Translations under genes and position numbers: made by a program
The notes under the pieces: generated by a model
Database searches by the model: none
Told to the model about the DNA's origin: nothing
The model's input: only the letters and a program-made list of their open reading frames with translations
Assembly: GCA_003660235.1 (NCBI GenBank)
Contig: QGON01000049.1
Span: 1-64,000 of the forward strand
DNA length: 64,000 bases
From: a bacterium endosymbiont of Escarpia laminata
GTDB lineage: Bacteria > Pseudomonadota > Gammaproteobacteria > Chromatiales > Chromatiaceae
Reading direction: 5' to 3'
Part shown: piece by piece, positions 53,706 through 63,971 of the stretch
Layout of the letters: every line of letters begins with the position of its first letter
Position numbering within the stretch: position 1 is the stretch's first letter

Positions 53706-54040
53706 TGTCACCTGTGTGACAGGGGCAAACCCGGCCAGGTCTGCGCGGCGGCGCGTTCAACAACAATCCGCGTAACGCCCGTTGTGGCTACCGCAACAAC
53801 AACAACCCTGAAATCAGGAACAACAACAGGGGTTTTCGTGTGGCCAGCACACCCCATCGCGAGAGCGGCAGGGCGCATATGCGCCTTGTCGGCGTGCAAA
53901 GGGGAGTTCAGGGTTTGTCCCGGCCAGCGGCGGAGCCGGGGGCCAAAGATAAAACGCCGTGTCCCGCTGTGGTAGCCCCAAGGGCGAAGCACCGGGGTGC
54001 GGCAACTCGAACATCACTGCAGTCATTTAGTGAAATTTTC
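53706..54040 (+). ncRNA. Candidate DGR RNA (template RNA with structured 3' part)
   Basis: The RNA would carry a 5' hairpin, the template repeat (53737-53847) and a GC-rich, highly self-complementary spacer up to the target gene. The spacer includes a perfect palindrome GGCGCATATGCGCC (53872-53885), CCCGGC paired with GCCGGG, and GCACCGGGGTGC. In known DGRs (Bordetella phage) a comparable structured RNA segment next to the TR is required for cDNA priming and Avd/RT binding. Its ends and role here are inferred from position and structure only. Confidence 0.65.
53737..53847 (+). repeat. DGR template repeat (TR)
   Basis: This 111-base segment is a near copy of the 3' end of the target gene (VR, 56788-56901). 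Identical cores are GGTCTGCGCGGCGGCGCGTT at the left and GGTTTTCGTGTGGCCAG at the right. Between them, 17 substitutions all occur at TR adenines. The TR is rich in AAC codons, as expected for a template whose adenines are mutagenised. It is 3 bases shorter than the VR within an AAC run. Confidence 0.96.
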
Positions 54041-56914
54041 ATGGATTCTGAAGTAACCAGCTCAGCGGAAAAGACAGCGGGAAAATTAATCTCCGAACGT
54101 TACCTGGTTCCAATATTGGAGCGGTTGGACTTTTGGTCCAGAAAAAAGGTTTGGGAGATTAAGAAAAAACAACCGGGATGGCGTATCGATTACCTCGATT
54201 ATCTATTGAGGGAAGGTGATTTTATCGATGGTGGCGACCGGCCAGAGAGTCATGTTGGTGAGTTGATGGATCAGCCGCTTAGGCTGAGACTTGCCTACCT
54301 TACACCCAGGCTTCGACGCCTCTCAGCAGGCCGGGGTGAATACAGTCAGCCTACGGATGAAGATGAATGCTCGCTCTCTGCGGCTGTTGGCAAGACTGTC
54401 GATATCTGGAGCAATGAAGCAGCGCTGCCTGAGTTGGCCAGCCAGCGTCTGGACGCTATTCCTGCCATGTTCATCAAGGGTGGGCCGGGCAGCGGCAAGA
54501 GCACCTTAAGTCGGTGGTTGGCGAGTCGTTATGCAGCGCTTTGGATGCGCAATCATGCCCAGGCAATAGGTGCATCATCACCAACAGCCAGTGAATTCAG
54601 CGAGCTGCCAGATTGGGAGAATGCGCCTTTCCCTCTCTTTGTTGAGTTTGCCGGTATCGATCTGGATGGGGAGGAGTGTAGTTTTCAGACGGTCATCGAG
54701 CGACATGTCAGGGAAATACTCAGGGCCAGTGGGAGTCGGGAATCTATCGTGGCTAGCCAGCTGAAAGAGCTGCTGGAAAAGCCCCTTGTGTTGATTTTCG
54801 ATGCCCTGGATCAAGTGCCAGACATGGTGCAGCGAGAACGGTTGGTCGAATGGGTTTCTGGTGAATGCAAGCGACTGAAGCAACGGAAGACAAACGGTGA
54901 TTCCATGCTGATATTCACCTGCCGCAGCCAGGCGGATATCCCTGACAGTAAGACGAACTTCATCAATACAGGCTGTATCGCTTGGCAACTGGAAGAACTG
55001 GATGAAGGACAGATCCCGCAATTCATTACCCACTGGATGCGTGCTTGGGAAGAATCGACACGCAGTGATACTCCCCCTGATCTTGAGCGGACAGTAGAAA
55101 AACATAGAGATAGCCTGCTCGATAAACTCGACCGCATTCAGCAAAAAAACCAGTCATTTAATAAGCTTCTTCGAGTGCCGCTGTTGCTGGATCTGGTCTG
55201 TCGGCTCTCTAAACACCATGTTGAAATTCCAGACCAGCGTGCCTTGGTTTTCGACCGTCTGATACAACTCTCCCTGGAGAGTTGGCAGAGGAAACTGCAG
55301 CTTAGTGAAGCGGAATGCGCACAACTCATCGATTTTTGCGAGTATCTGGCCTGGCATGCTGTGGAGGCGGGGGCAACAGGCGGCACAACGGATGGCGGTA
55401 ACGCCATGAGTTTTTCATTTGTTACAAGACAATCGCAGCAATGGTGTCAACAAAACGGGTCGGCTGACATTCCGGCAAATGAGATGGTGAAACTGCTCAA
55501 GGGGGACGTGAGTTTTCTGGTTCGGGAGACACATACCGATTTCATCCGCTTCACCCACCAACAGTTTCAGGAATTCCTTGCAGCAAGATATCTGGTTTCG
55601 TCGATGCAGGAGCCACTTCAACTGACAAGTGATGATCGATGGATACAGGTGGCCAGTTTCGCCGCTGAGATGGTGGAAGAGGGCACACAGGCAGATAAGT
55701 TATGGTTCGCGATGCAAAGGATCAGCTGGCTCGAATCATCGAGCCGACCTTTTCTTACATCATTTGAGCATTTTTCCAAGCCAGGATTATTAAGCAAGCT
55801 GATCAATTGTTTTGGCCAAAAATTATTGGATATAACGGTATCACCTCGCGATCGAGCATGGTCGGCCATCTGGTTTCACCGGCTGCGAATGGCTGCCGGT
55901 GTGGAATGGAACTGGAGTGAGTTGAGGGGGCTGATAGAAAACCCAGCCTTGGATGATCTGACCAAGGCCCATTGCATGATGATGCTGGCTGAATGTCCGT
56001 TAGAAGACCGGCCTGAAATTATCCAATGGCTCAACGAATGTCTGACTGACGACACCCAAGCCTACCTCAACCACTGTCGCGCCCTGACCCTCTCCATGCT
56101 TGGTTATGGCTGGGCGACAGGTCAGAAAACCGAATCAAAGGCAAGAGAGGAGCGGCAGCGGCTGGATGGATACCTCTACGTGCAGATGGAGGGAGGCAAG
56201 TTCCAGATGGGGCATGCGGATGAATCAGACAACCCACCCCGATCAGAGATCAGCAAGCCCTGTCGGATGCGCAGGTTTCCCGTGACTCGTGCCGAGTATG
56301 CCCGGTTCATGGGGACAGCCGCTTTTCAGCGCTTTTTGCGCAACCGGGGAAAAACATTGAATAGCGATAAATGGGATCAACCGCGCTATTGGAAAGACCC
56401 GGATTATATCCATCCAGGTGCGCCGGTAGTGGGTGTCTCCTGGTTTGAGTCCCGTGCCTGCGCTCATGCCCTGCTGGCTGAGCCTGACGAGCCTCTACCA
56501 TCCCCTGCCGAACAGGCAGATGATAGTTGCCCCTGGTTACCCCGTGAAACCGAGTGGGAGCGAGCTGCCTCTTGGGATACAGAGAGGGAGCGAAAACGGG
56601 AATACCCCTGGAGGGATTGGCAAGATGATTCGCCCCAGCGCCGCTGCAATATCGGTGATTCCAAACTAGGGCAGACCAGCCCGGTGATTGCCTTTCCTCA
56701 TGGAGTATCGCCTAACGGCTGCTACGAGATGTCAGGCAACGTCTGGGAGTGGCAGGCAAACTGGTACGATAAGAGTGAGAGTGGCAAAGGTCTGCGCGGC
56801 GGCGCGTTCCACGGCCTTCCGCGTGACGCCCGTTGTGGCTGCCGCTACTACGACGGCGTCCCTGAAATCTGGGTCAACTACGGGGGTTTTCGTGTGGCCA
56901 GAACTGATTTGTAA
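54041..56914 (+). CDS. DGR target: NACHT-like NTPase fused to formylglycine-generating-enzyme/C-type-lectin-like variable domain
   Basis: The ATG at 54041 gives 957 residues. Residues 1-140 are charged and unrecognised. A STAND/NACHT NTPase follows with Walker [11 protein letters not shown] (about 147-156) and Walker [12 protein letters not shown] (about 248-258). Then comes a helical middle, and residues 710-957 are an FGE-sulfatase/CLec domain ([51 protein letters not shown]). The last about 38 residues are encoded by the VR (ending [10 protein letters not shown]), so the binding face can be diversified. This layout is that of an NLR-like sensor: NTPase switch plus variable recognition domain. 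The open frame extends upstream through the TR to 53720 but without a good start. No catalytic effector domain is obvious; the N-terminal part is the candidate. Confidence 0.9.
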   Translation: MDSEVTSSAEKTAGKLISERYLVPILERLDFWSRKKVWEIKKKQPGWRIDYLDYLLREGDFIDGGDRPESHVGELMDQPLRLRLAYLTPRLRRLSAGRGEYSQPTDEDECSLSAAVGKTVDIWSNEAALPELASQRLDAIPAMFIKGGPGSGKSTLSRWLASRYAALWMRNHAQAIGASSPTASEFSELPDWENAPFPLFVEFAGIDLDGEECSFQTVIERHVREILRASGSRESIVASQLKELLEKPLVLIFDALDQVPDMVQRERLVEWVSGECKRLKQRKTNGDSMLIFTCRSQADIPDSKTNFINTGCIAWQLEELDEGQIPQFITHWMRAWEESTRSDTPPDLERTVEKHRDSLLDKLDRIQQKNQSFNKLLRVPLLLDLVCRLSKHHVEIPDQRALVFDRLIQLSLESWQRKLQLSEAECAQLIDFCEYLAWHAVEAGATGGTTDGGNAMSFSFVTRQSQQWCQQNGSADIPANEMVKLLKGDVSFLVRETHTDFIRFTHQQFQEFLAARYLVSSMQEPLQLTSDDRWIQVASFAAEMVEEGTQADKLWFAMQRISWLESSSRPFLTSFEHFSKPGLLSKLINCFGQKLLDITVSPRDRAWSAIWFHRLRMAAGVEWNWSELRGLIENPALDDLTKAHCMMMLAECPLEDRPEIIQWLNECLTDDTQAYLNHCRALTLSMLGYGWATGQKTESKAREERQRLDGYLYVQMEGGKFQMGHADESDNPPRSEISKPCRMRRFPVTRAEYARFMGTAAFQRFLRNRGKTLNSDKWDQPRYWKDPDYIHPGAPVVGVSWFESRACAHALLAEPDEPLPSPAEQADDSCPWLPRETEWERAASWDTERERKREYPWRDWQDDSPQRRCNIGDSKLGQTSPVIAFPHGVSPNGCYEMSGNVWEWQANWYDKSESGKGLRGGAFHGLPRDARCGCRYYDGVPEIWVNYGGFRVARTDL
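56788..56901 (+). repeat. DGR variable repeat (VR) with IMH-like 3' end
   Basis: This 114-base region encodes residues 916-954 of the target protein. The substituted codons lie at residues that in CLec DGR proteins form the ligand-binding face: CAC GGC CTT, GAC, TGC, TAC TAC GAC GGC GTC, TGG GTC, TAC and GGG. The 3' end GGTTTTCGTGTGGCCAG is identical to the TR and would serve as the initiation-of-mutagenic-homing segment. Confidence 0.96.
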
Positions 56915-56944
56915 TCCTTGAGCCTTTTTCCCTTTAACCCTTGA

Positions 56945-56960
56945 TGGCGCGATAGCGCCA
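56945..56960. promoter_or_regulatory. Hairpin with GATA tetraloop downstream of the VR
   Basis: TGGCGC-GATA-GCGCCA, 43 bases after the VR end, forms a perfect 6-bp stem with a GRNA-type tetraloop. Hairpin or cruciform structures with GRNA loops just after the VR have been reported as target-site elements in other DGRs; its function here is an inference. Confidence 0.6.
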
Positions 56961-56983
56961 CCGCGTAAAACTGGGTGTACACC

Positions 56984-57358
56984 ATGAGTCAGAAACGGAG
57001 AACCACCACGCCAGTCATCTTGGAGAAACAGTACGATCTGCTGCTGTGGCTGCAGAAGCAGGTGCCGCAGTTTCCCCGCTCACACCGGTTTGTCCTGGGG
57101 GATCGACTGTTGGGCGTGGGATTGGATATGCAGGGCTTGCTGGTGGAAGCCAGTTTCACCCGCGATAAGCGGGCACTGCTGCAACAGGCGGGTATCAAGT
57201 TGGCACAGTTGCGTTATCTGGTTCGAATGGCAAAGGATCTGGAGTTCTTTTCTATTCGTCAGTACGGCTACCTGGCTGAAAAGATGGAGGAGATGGGGCG
57301 GATGATCGGCGGTTGGATGAAGCAGCAGGGGGCGGTACAGGGTGAAGCGTCACGGTAA
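56984..57358 (+). CDS. avd: DGR accessory variability determinant Avd
   Basis: The ATG at 56984 (MSQKRRTTTPVILEKQYDLL) gives 124 residues. It is an all-alpha protein of the Avd/S23-like four-helix-bundle family: VPQFPRSHRFVLGDRL, LLVEASFTRDKRALLQQAG, LAQLRYLVRMAKDLEFFSIR and the final KMEEMGRMIGGWMKQ. In known DGRs Avd forms a pentamer that binds the RT and the template RNA and is essential for homing. The gene sits between the target and the RT, overlapping the RT by 17 bases, so the two are co-translated. Confidence 0.93.
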   Translation: MSQKRRTTTPVILEKQYDLLLWLQKQVPQFPRSHRFVLGDRLLGVGLDMQGLLVEASFTRDKRALLQQAGIKLAQLRYLVRMAKDLEFFSIRQYGYLAEKMEEMGRMIGGWMKQQGAVQGEASR

Positions 57359-58412
57359 TCTGTTTGATTCGCTGGTCAGTTTCGAGAACCTCCATCTGGC
57401 GGCTAACAAAGCCAGAAAAAGCAAACGACACAAACCCGATGTGGCGCGCTATTTTGCCGATCTTGAAAATAACCTGATTTGCTTGCAGCGTTCACTGGGT
57501 GATCTCTCCTGGCAGCCTGGCCCCTATCGCTCGTTTGAGATCCGAGAACCCAAAACCCGGTTGATCAGCGCAGCGCACTTTTCTGACCGTGTGGTGCATC
57601 ATGCCCTTTGTAACATCGTGGAGCCGCTGATCGATCGCTCCTTCATTTATGACAGTTACGCCAATCGCAAGGGTAAGGGAACTCACCGTGCCATCCTGCG
57701 CTGCGGTGATTTTATGAGGTGCTACCCCTATGTATTGCAGTGTGATATTCGCAAGTATTTTCCCTCCATCGATCACCAGATCCTCAAGGCCGAACTTCAT
57801 CGCCGCCTGAAAGATAGGCGAGTGCTTCTCTTGCTGGAGCGTATTATCGATGGCAGCAATCAACAGGAGGCTGTCTACGCAACTTTTCCTGGTGATGATC
57901 TGTTTACCCCGTTAGAGCGGCGGCAGGGGCTGCCCATTGGTAATCTGACCTCGCAGTTCCTGGCCAATCTCTATATGGATCCGCTGGATCAGTTCATCAA
58001 GCGCCATTTGAAGTGCAGGGCGTACCTGCGTTACAGCGATGATTTTTTACTCTTCGCTGCTGATAAGCGGACATTGAATGATTGGCGGGCTGAATTGGTA
58101 TCCTTTTTGTCAGGTTTGCGGCTGCGGCTGCATTCGGGAAAGAGCCGAGTCTACCCCTCGCGGGATGGCATTACCTTTCTTGGCTTTCGTCACTTCCCTC
58201 ACTATCGCCGTATTGTTCGTCCAACGGTTACCCGGCGTTGGCAACGCCTAAAAGAGCTGCAAGCAGCATATAGGCTGGGTGAGATCGGTTTGGGTGATGT
58301 GACGGCCTCTATGGCGGCCTGGAATGGGCATGCCCGCTATGCAAATAGCTGGTCTTTAAGGGAGCAGATGATGGAGGGAGTTGTTTTCAGTCAGCCAGAA
58401 GGTGTTCAGTAG
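57342..58412 (+). CDS. DGR reverse transcriptase
   Basis: This is a 356-residue RT starting at GTG 57342. The DGR hallmark is in motif 4: QGLPIGNLTSQFLANLYMD, where SQ replaces the SP of other RTs. The catalytic site is YLRYSDDFLLFAAD (YxDD), with the first Asp block in VLQCDIRKYFPSID. The end resembles the thumb region (FLGFRHFPHYRRIVRPTVTR). It copies the TR RNA with frequent errors opposite adenine; the cDNA then replaces the VR. It has no other fused domain. The next element downstream is a hairpin inserted in an IS remnant. Confidence 0.96.
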   Translation: MKRHGNLFDSLVSFENLHLAANKARKSKRHKPDVARYFADLENNLICLQRSLGDLSWQPGPYRSFEIREPKTRLISAAHFSDRVVHHALCNIVEPLIDRSFIYDSYANRKGKGTHRAILRCGDFMRCYPYVLQCDIRKYFPSIDHQILKAELHRRLKDRRVLLLLERIIDGSNQQEAVYATFPGDDLFTPLERRQGLPIGNLTSQFLANLYMDPLDQFIKRHLKCRAYLRYSDDFLLFAADKRTLNDWRAELVSFLSGLRLRLHSGKSRVYPSRDGITFLGFRHFPHYRRIVRPTVTRRWQRLKELQAAYRLGEIGLGDVTASMAAWNGHARYANSWSLREQMMEGVVFSQPEGVQ

Positions 58413-58422
58413 AGATTGAGAA

Positions 58423-58481
58423 TTCTGGGGACAGTATACTTAATTCAGTCTTGCTGCTAATTGGGTATACTGTCCCCAGAA
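58423..58481. repeat. Hairpin element with perfect 17-bp arms
   Basis: TTCTGGGGACAGTATAC (58423-58439), 25 bases, then its exact complement (58465-58481). The following sequence is the IS3 orfA remnant, cut off exactly at this element. The arms resemble REP-type or MITE-like hairpins associated with Y1-type transposases. Confidence 0.8.
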
Positions 58482-58485
58482 ATCC

Positions 58486-58761
58486 CTCCTTACGCTGTTG
58501 CTGCCCACGTCCAAACACGGTATCAGCGTTCTCAAGAAGCCGCTTACGCCAATCCTGGATTTGATTTGGGTGCACGTCGAACTGTTCTGCCAGCTCCGCG
58601 AGTGTCCTGTCATTTTTTATGGCTGCCAGAGCAACCTTGGCCTTGAAGGCCGATGAATGATTACGTTTCTTTCTTCTCATCTTCTGCTCTCTCTTATTCA
58701 GTTAGAATATTCGCAGAAGACACTTATAATTTCAGCTTTCCTGTCCGACTACTGGGGGCCA
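58486..58761 (-). pseudogene. IS3-family remnant: orfA N-terminus and left end
   Basis: The orfA frame starts at 58680 (RRKKRNHSSAFKAKVALAAI) and runs through the HTH to FGRGQQQ, then changes into hairpin sequence and has no OrfB. The upstream sequence (CGCAGAAGACACTTATAATT) and end GGGGGCCA (58754-58761) match the IS at 1-655. The rest of the element is lost. Confidence 0.9.
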
Positions 58762-59105
58762 CTTTAGACGACGTATTTATTGATCTTACTGTGGGTGGCA
58801 CTGTGGCTGTATAGCATCCCTGTATTCAGGCCAGAATCATGCCATGCGCCTGGACCGTGTGGGTTCTGTCAGGGGTGGAGCATGGTGGGATTGGCAGGTG
58901 GTGGAAAATGATGCGCCAGTACGACTGGAGGCGATGGCGACCTGACAGAGAGGACGGGGCTCCCATTGCCCATGGGCAGCAGTCCACCACTACCAAGGCA
59001 CAGACGCCAGTTTCTCCATGATCTTCCAGAGAGGCCTGACATGCTCTTAAATCCCGTGGTGAGGGTGAGCGATGGTTAACCGTCGTCCTTGTTGGTGATT
59101 AGTCA
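58762..59105. other. Intergenic region between the IS remnant and the toxin gene
   Basis: I see no supported gene in these 340 bases. A plus-strand frame from ATG 58844 (MRLDRVGSVRGGAWWDWQVV) stops after 33 codons at 58943; it could be a gene remnant, but I recognise no family. Another open frame (58839-59021) overlaps it and has no support. Confidence 0.4.
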
Positions 59106-59396
59106 TTATTCGACAAGTCGTTTTTTGGCCGTCTTGTAAGCTCGATTTCTCTCGCGTTTACCTACGGAGAGGACCAAGACAACGACTTCTCCCTGGTCCA
59201 CATGGTAGACCAGCCGGTAACCGGAGCCACGTTGTTTGATTTTGTAACAATCCGGCATTCCATACAGCCTGGCGGCAGGGCGGATAGGGTTTTCGAGGAC
59301 TTTCTCAAGTTTGTTTTTGAGTGGCCCTCGAATGCTTTGATCGAGACTGTTCCACTCGTCCAGCGCCTCTGGCATGAATTTCAGCTCATAAGTCAT
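59106..59396 (-). CDS. RelE-like toxin
   Basis: The ATG at 59394-59396 (MTYELKFMPEALDEWNSLDQ) gives 96 residues; an upstream start is possible. RelE/ParE-type fold: LKNKLEKVLENPIRPAARLY, YKIKQRGSGYRLVYHVDQGE and VLSVGKRERNRAYKTAKKRL, with the basic residues used by RelE toxins to cut mRNA at the ribosome. It overlaps the antitoxin by 11 bases. A Rel-type type II pair next to the DGR may stabilise the region. Confidence 0.9.
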   Translation of the reverse strand: MTYELKFMPEALDEWNSLDQSIRGPLKNKLEKVLENPIRPAARLYGMPDCYKIKQRGSGYRLVYHVDQGEVVVLVLSVGKRERNRAYKTAKKRLVE

Positions 59397-59640
59397 CCAG
59401 CGAAACCGGAATTGCCTCATCAGCACGGCTCAGGCGCTCACGGGCGATGGTGGCAAGTTCGATATCATCTAGGCGCCCCACCATCTCTTCAAATAATTCG
59501 GCTGGTACGCAATAGAACTCGGGTGTATCTCGGTTGAGCACAGCCACAGGCTCACCGTGCCCCGCCGAGACAAACTTGGAGGGATTGCGCTTTAGTTCGG
59601 AAATTGAGCCGACAAACTCAGCAAGGATTGCGTGTGGCAT
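59386..59640 (-). CDS. RelB/Phd-like antitoxin
   Basis: The ATG at 59638-59640 (MPHAILAEFVGSISELKRNP) gives 84 residues; the frame is open upstream. The N-terminal DNA-binding region resembles Phd/YefM (ISELKRNPSKFVSAGHGEPV, AVLNRDTPEFYCVP), followed by an acidic toxin-binding tail (SRADEAIPVSLDDL). It should repress its own operon with the toxin. A perfect palindrome lies upstream (59705-59724). Confidence 0.88.
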   Translation of the reverse strand: MPHAILAEFVGSISELKRNPSKFVSAGHGEPVAVLNRDTPEFYCVPAELFEEMVGRLDDIELATIARERLSRADEAIPVSLDDL

Positions 59641-59704
59641 GATTTTCGCCTTTTTGGCTAAAGGGACCGGCTTTGGTTCCCTAAGTTGTCTTTCTGGAAT
59701 TATC

Positions 59705-59724
59705 TCGTCTCCCATGGGAGACGA
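59705..59724. promoter_or_regulatory. 20-bp perfect palindrome, likely antitoxin operator
   Basis: TCGTCTCCCATGGGAGACGA is fully self-complementary and lies 64 bases upstream of the antitoxin start. Antitoxin dimers of the RelB/Phd type bind such palindromes to autoregulate the operon. Confidence 0.75.
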
Positions 59725-59851
59725 AGAGATTTGCCTCTGAATTTCTACAGCATCCGCGAGGCAGAGTCTTCATAAGAAGGATAGAAGGGATCGCTAAAGG
59801 GGTCAATTAAGAGGCCGCTAAAGGGTGCTTTAAAGTGGTCTAGATCGAAGA

Positions 59852-59969
59852 TTAGTCATCGGTGGCTGGTTTATCTGGCACGTCTGTCAGTTGTTGGGCG
59901 GCAGGATTGTAAAGGGTGGCTAGTTTTTGTGTATGAAACCACGCGAGTTCTCCTAATTCCTTTAGGGTA
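59852..59969 (-). pseudogene. Short open-frame remnant, unrecognised
   Basis: The minus-strand frame ends at TAA (59852-59854) with the tail LATLYNPAAQQLTDVPDKPA, preceded by KELGELAWFHTQK. The frame is open about 38 codons and has no start. It looks like the C-terminal end of a lost gene. Family unknown; its place beside a tRNA invites the idea of an integrase remnant, but I see no integrase motif. Confidence 0.35.
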
Positions 59970-60054
59970 TGTTATTCAGCTTCAGATGTGCACCACATTG
60001 TGCACCGGTAAAAAGTCACGGAAGTTTATTATTCCACTAACTCATTGAAATTAT

Positions 60055-60131
<77 letters not shown>

Positions 60132-60154
60132 GAATAGGGCGTGAGGATTGTAGC

Positions 60155-60195
60155 AAAAAGGCCGTGGGTGCGCTCGCCGTACCCGCGGCCTTTTT
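60155..60195. terminator. Bidirectional terminator between tRNA and rpoD
   Basis: AAAAAGGCCGTGGGT, a 10-base loop and ACCCGCGGCCTTTTT form a strong stem with an A-run and T-run. It can end rpoD transcription leftwards. Confidence 0.88.
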
Positions 60196-60208
60196 GTGCT
60201 GTGGCGTT

Positions 60209-62053
<1,845 letters not shown>

Positions 62054-62216
62054 CTTTTACCTTGTTATACGGGTGCGTTACGAGCCGACAAACGAACTAC
62101 CCATTCTAGCACGTTTTTTTAATTCTTTTCCAGCAACGCCTTGAATTGTGCCTTGTTTCCATGTGTTTTATCCGAAATGTGACGGGTCTGTGTTTTATGT
62201 CAGTTGTCCCTGTGCG

Positions 62217-63971
62217 CTATTCGTTGTCATCGTCGGCCTCGATTTTGCCGGGAAATCTTTGTCTAAGCTCCGACAGCTCTTCAGACATCTCACTGAGCGG
62301 CGCGTTCCTTGGTGCCAATGTATTGGCTTTTCTATATTGATCGACAAGCCTGTTCAGTAGGTCACGAAACTCCGCCTCATGATCCATGCCTGGAAAATCA
62401 AATCGGCGTGCCGCAATCTTCGCCAGATGGCGATACTCATCCCGATCACGCCAGCGTTCGAGTAGTGTTGCTTTATTAAGCGTAGGATGGGTATGGATAA
62501 TTTCAAGTAATTCGTGCAGTAGCGGGATTCCCGGTGTGTCCCAGTTTATCCAGTCGTCGGGCACTTCTTTTGCGACCGGCGCCACGGTTGGCATGTCGAG
62601 CAGCAGGGCGATGGCGTTGCTGATCAGTTTGGGTCGCTGTTTCCGGTACTCTCCCCCCGATGCGGGAGGGCGCTTGCCGGGTTGGGGCAGATTGGCGCTA
62701 TTGCCAAGAGTGCCGCTCTGCAGGCCCACCGTCTGCTCCAGTTGCTGATACATCATGCGACGGAAGATGCCGGGAGGCAGTTTCTCCAGCAGGGGTCTCG
62801 CCAGTTCGGCCAGCCGGGCGCGTCCATCGATGGTGTCCATGCGAACCTGGGACGCCAGGTGTTCGAGCAGGAAGTTTGAGAGTGGCTGTGCCTGATCCAG
62901 ACGCAGGTCGAATGCTTCGCTACCCTCCTTACGGATCAGGGTGTCGGGGTCTTCGCCATCCGGCAGGAAGAGGAAACGGGCTTCGCGCCCCTCGCGCATC
63001 ACAGGCAGGGCAGTCTGCAACGCCTTCCAGGCAGCGTCGCGTCCCGCCCGGTCGCCATCGAAACAGAAGACCACCTCAGGACAGGTGCGAAAGATCAGCT
63101 CCAGATGTTCCGGCGTGGTGGCAGTGCCCAATGTGGCCACGGCATTGCGAATGCCGAACTGGGCCAGGGCAACTACATCCATGTAACCTTCGACCACCAG
63201 CAGACGCTCGATCTTGCGCAGTGCCTGCTTGGCCTCATAAAGCCCATAGAGCTCACGGCCTTTATGGAACAGGGGGGTTTCCGGTGAATTGAGGTATTTG
63301 GGTGTACTGTCGTCCAGTACGCGCCCGCCAAAGCCGATGGTTCGGCCGCGCTGGTCTCGAATGGGGAAGATGATTCGGTTGCGGAAACGGTCGTAACGTT
63401 TGTCATCGGGCTCCGAGATGAGCCCGGTTTCGCGCAGTCTGCCGATGGCCTGTTCATCGGTGCCAAAATGTTTCAGCAGGTTGTCCCAGCCGGGCGGGGC
63501 GTAACCGATGCCGAAGGCGGCAGCGATCTCGCCGCTCAGACCCCTGTTTTTCAGGTACTGGACCGCTTGCGGGGCCTGGGGATGTTCGCGCAGTCGACTG
63601 CGGTAGAAGTCAGCGGATTTTTCAAGCAGATCGTAGAGCGGTCGCAGATCCGGCCCTTGTGAGACTCCAGCCTCTCTGGGGACTTCCAGGCCCGCCATGC
63701 CTGCGAGATCCTCGACGGCTTCGACGAAGCCCAGGTTGTCATACTCCATCAGAAACCCAATGGCGGAGCCATGGGCGCCGCAACCGAAGCAGTGATAGAA
63801 CTGTTTTTCGGCACTGACGGTGAAGGAGGGGGTTTTTTCGTCGTGGAACGGGCAGCAGGCCTGATAGTCTCTGCCGGCTTTCTTCAGGGGGACGCGGTGG
63901 TTGACCACGTCGACGATATTTACGCGCGTGAGGAGGTCATCGATAAATTGAGGGGGGATTCTTCCGGCCAT
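62217..63971 (-). CDS. dnaG: DNA primase DnaG
   Basis: This 584-residue primase makes RNA primers at replication forks. The N-terminal zinc-binding domain has CCPFHDEKTPSFTVSAEKQF, then YHCFGCGAHG. The TOPRIM catalytic part shows IERLLVVEGYMDVVALAQFG and CFDGDRAGRDAAWKALQ. The C-terminal helical domain contacts DnaB. The start MAGRIPPQFIDDLLTRVNIV is typical. The rpsU gene expected upstream would lie beyond the window. Start at 63971. Confidence 0.98.
   Translation of the reverse strand: MAGRIPPQFIDDLLTRVNIVDVVNHRVPLKKAGRDYQACCPFHDEKTPSFTVSAEKQFYHCFGCGAHGSAIGFLMEYDNLGFVEAVEDLAGMAGLEVPREAGVSQGPDLRPLYDLLEKSADFYRSRLREHPQAPQAVQYLKNRGLSGEIAAAFGIGYAPPGWDNLLKHFGTDEQAIGRLRETGLISEPDDKRYDRFRNRIIFPIRDQRGRTIGFGGRVLDDSTPKYLNSPETPLFHKGRELYGLYEAKQALRKIERLLVVEGYMDVVALAQFGIRNAVATLGTATTPEHLELIFRTCPEVVFCFDGDRAGRDAAWKALQTALPVMREGREARFLFLPDGEDPDTLIRKEGSEAFDLRLDQAQPLSNFLLEHLASQVRMDTIDGRARLAELARPLLEKLPPGIFRRMMYQQLEQTVGLQSGTLGNSANLPQPGKRPPASGGEYRKQRPKLISNAIALLLDMPTVAPVAKEVPDDWINWDTPGIPLLHELLEIIHTHPTLNKATLLERWRDRDEYRHLAKIAARRFDFPGMDHEAEFRDLLNRLVDQYRKANTLAPRNAPLSEMSEELSELRQRFPGKIEADDDNE

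Noticed and set aside
53840-54040. Longer start for the DGR target gene (GTG 53840)
   Set aside because: It would begin inside the TR and run through the structured RNA spacer; the ATG at 54041 starts the protein-like sequence.
58839-59021. Small open frame downstream of the IS remnant
   Set aside because: No ribosome-binding site and no protein-like features beyond a short stretch in another frame.
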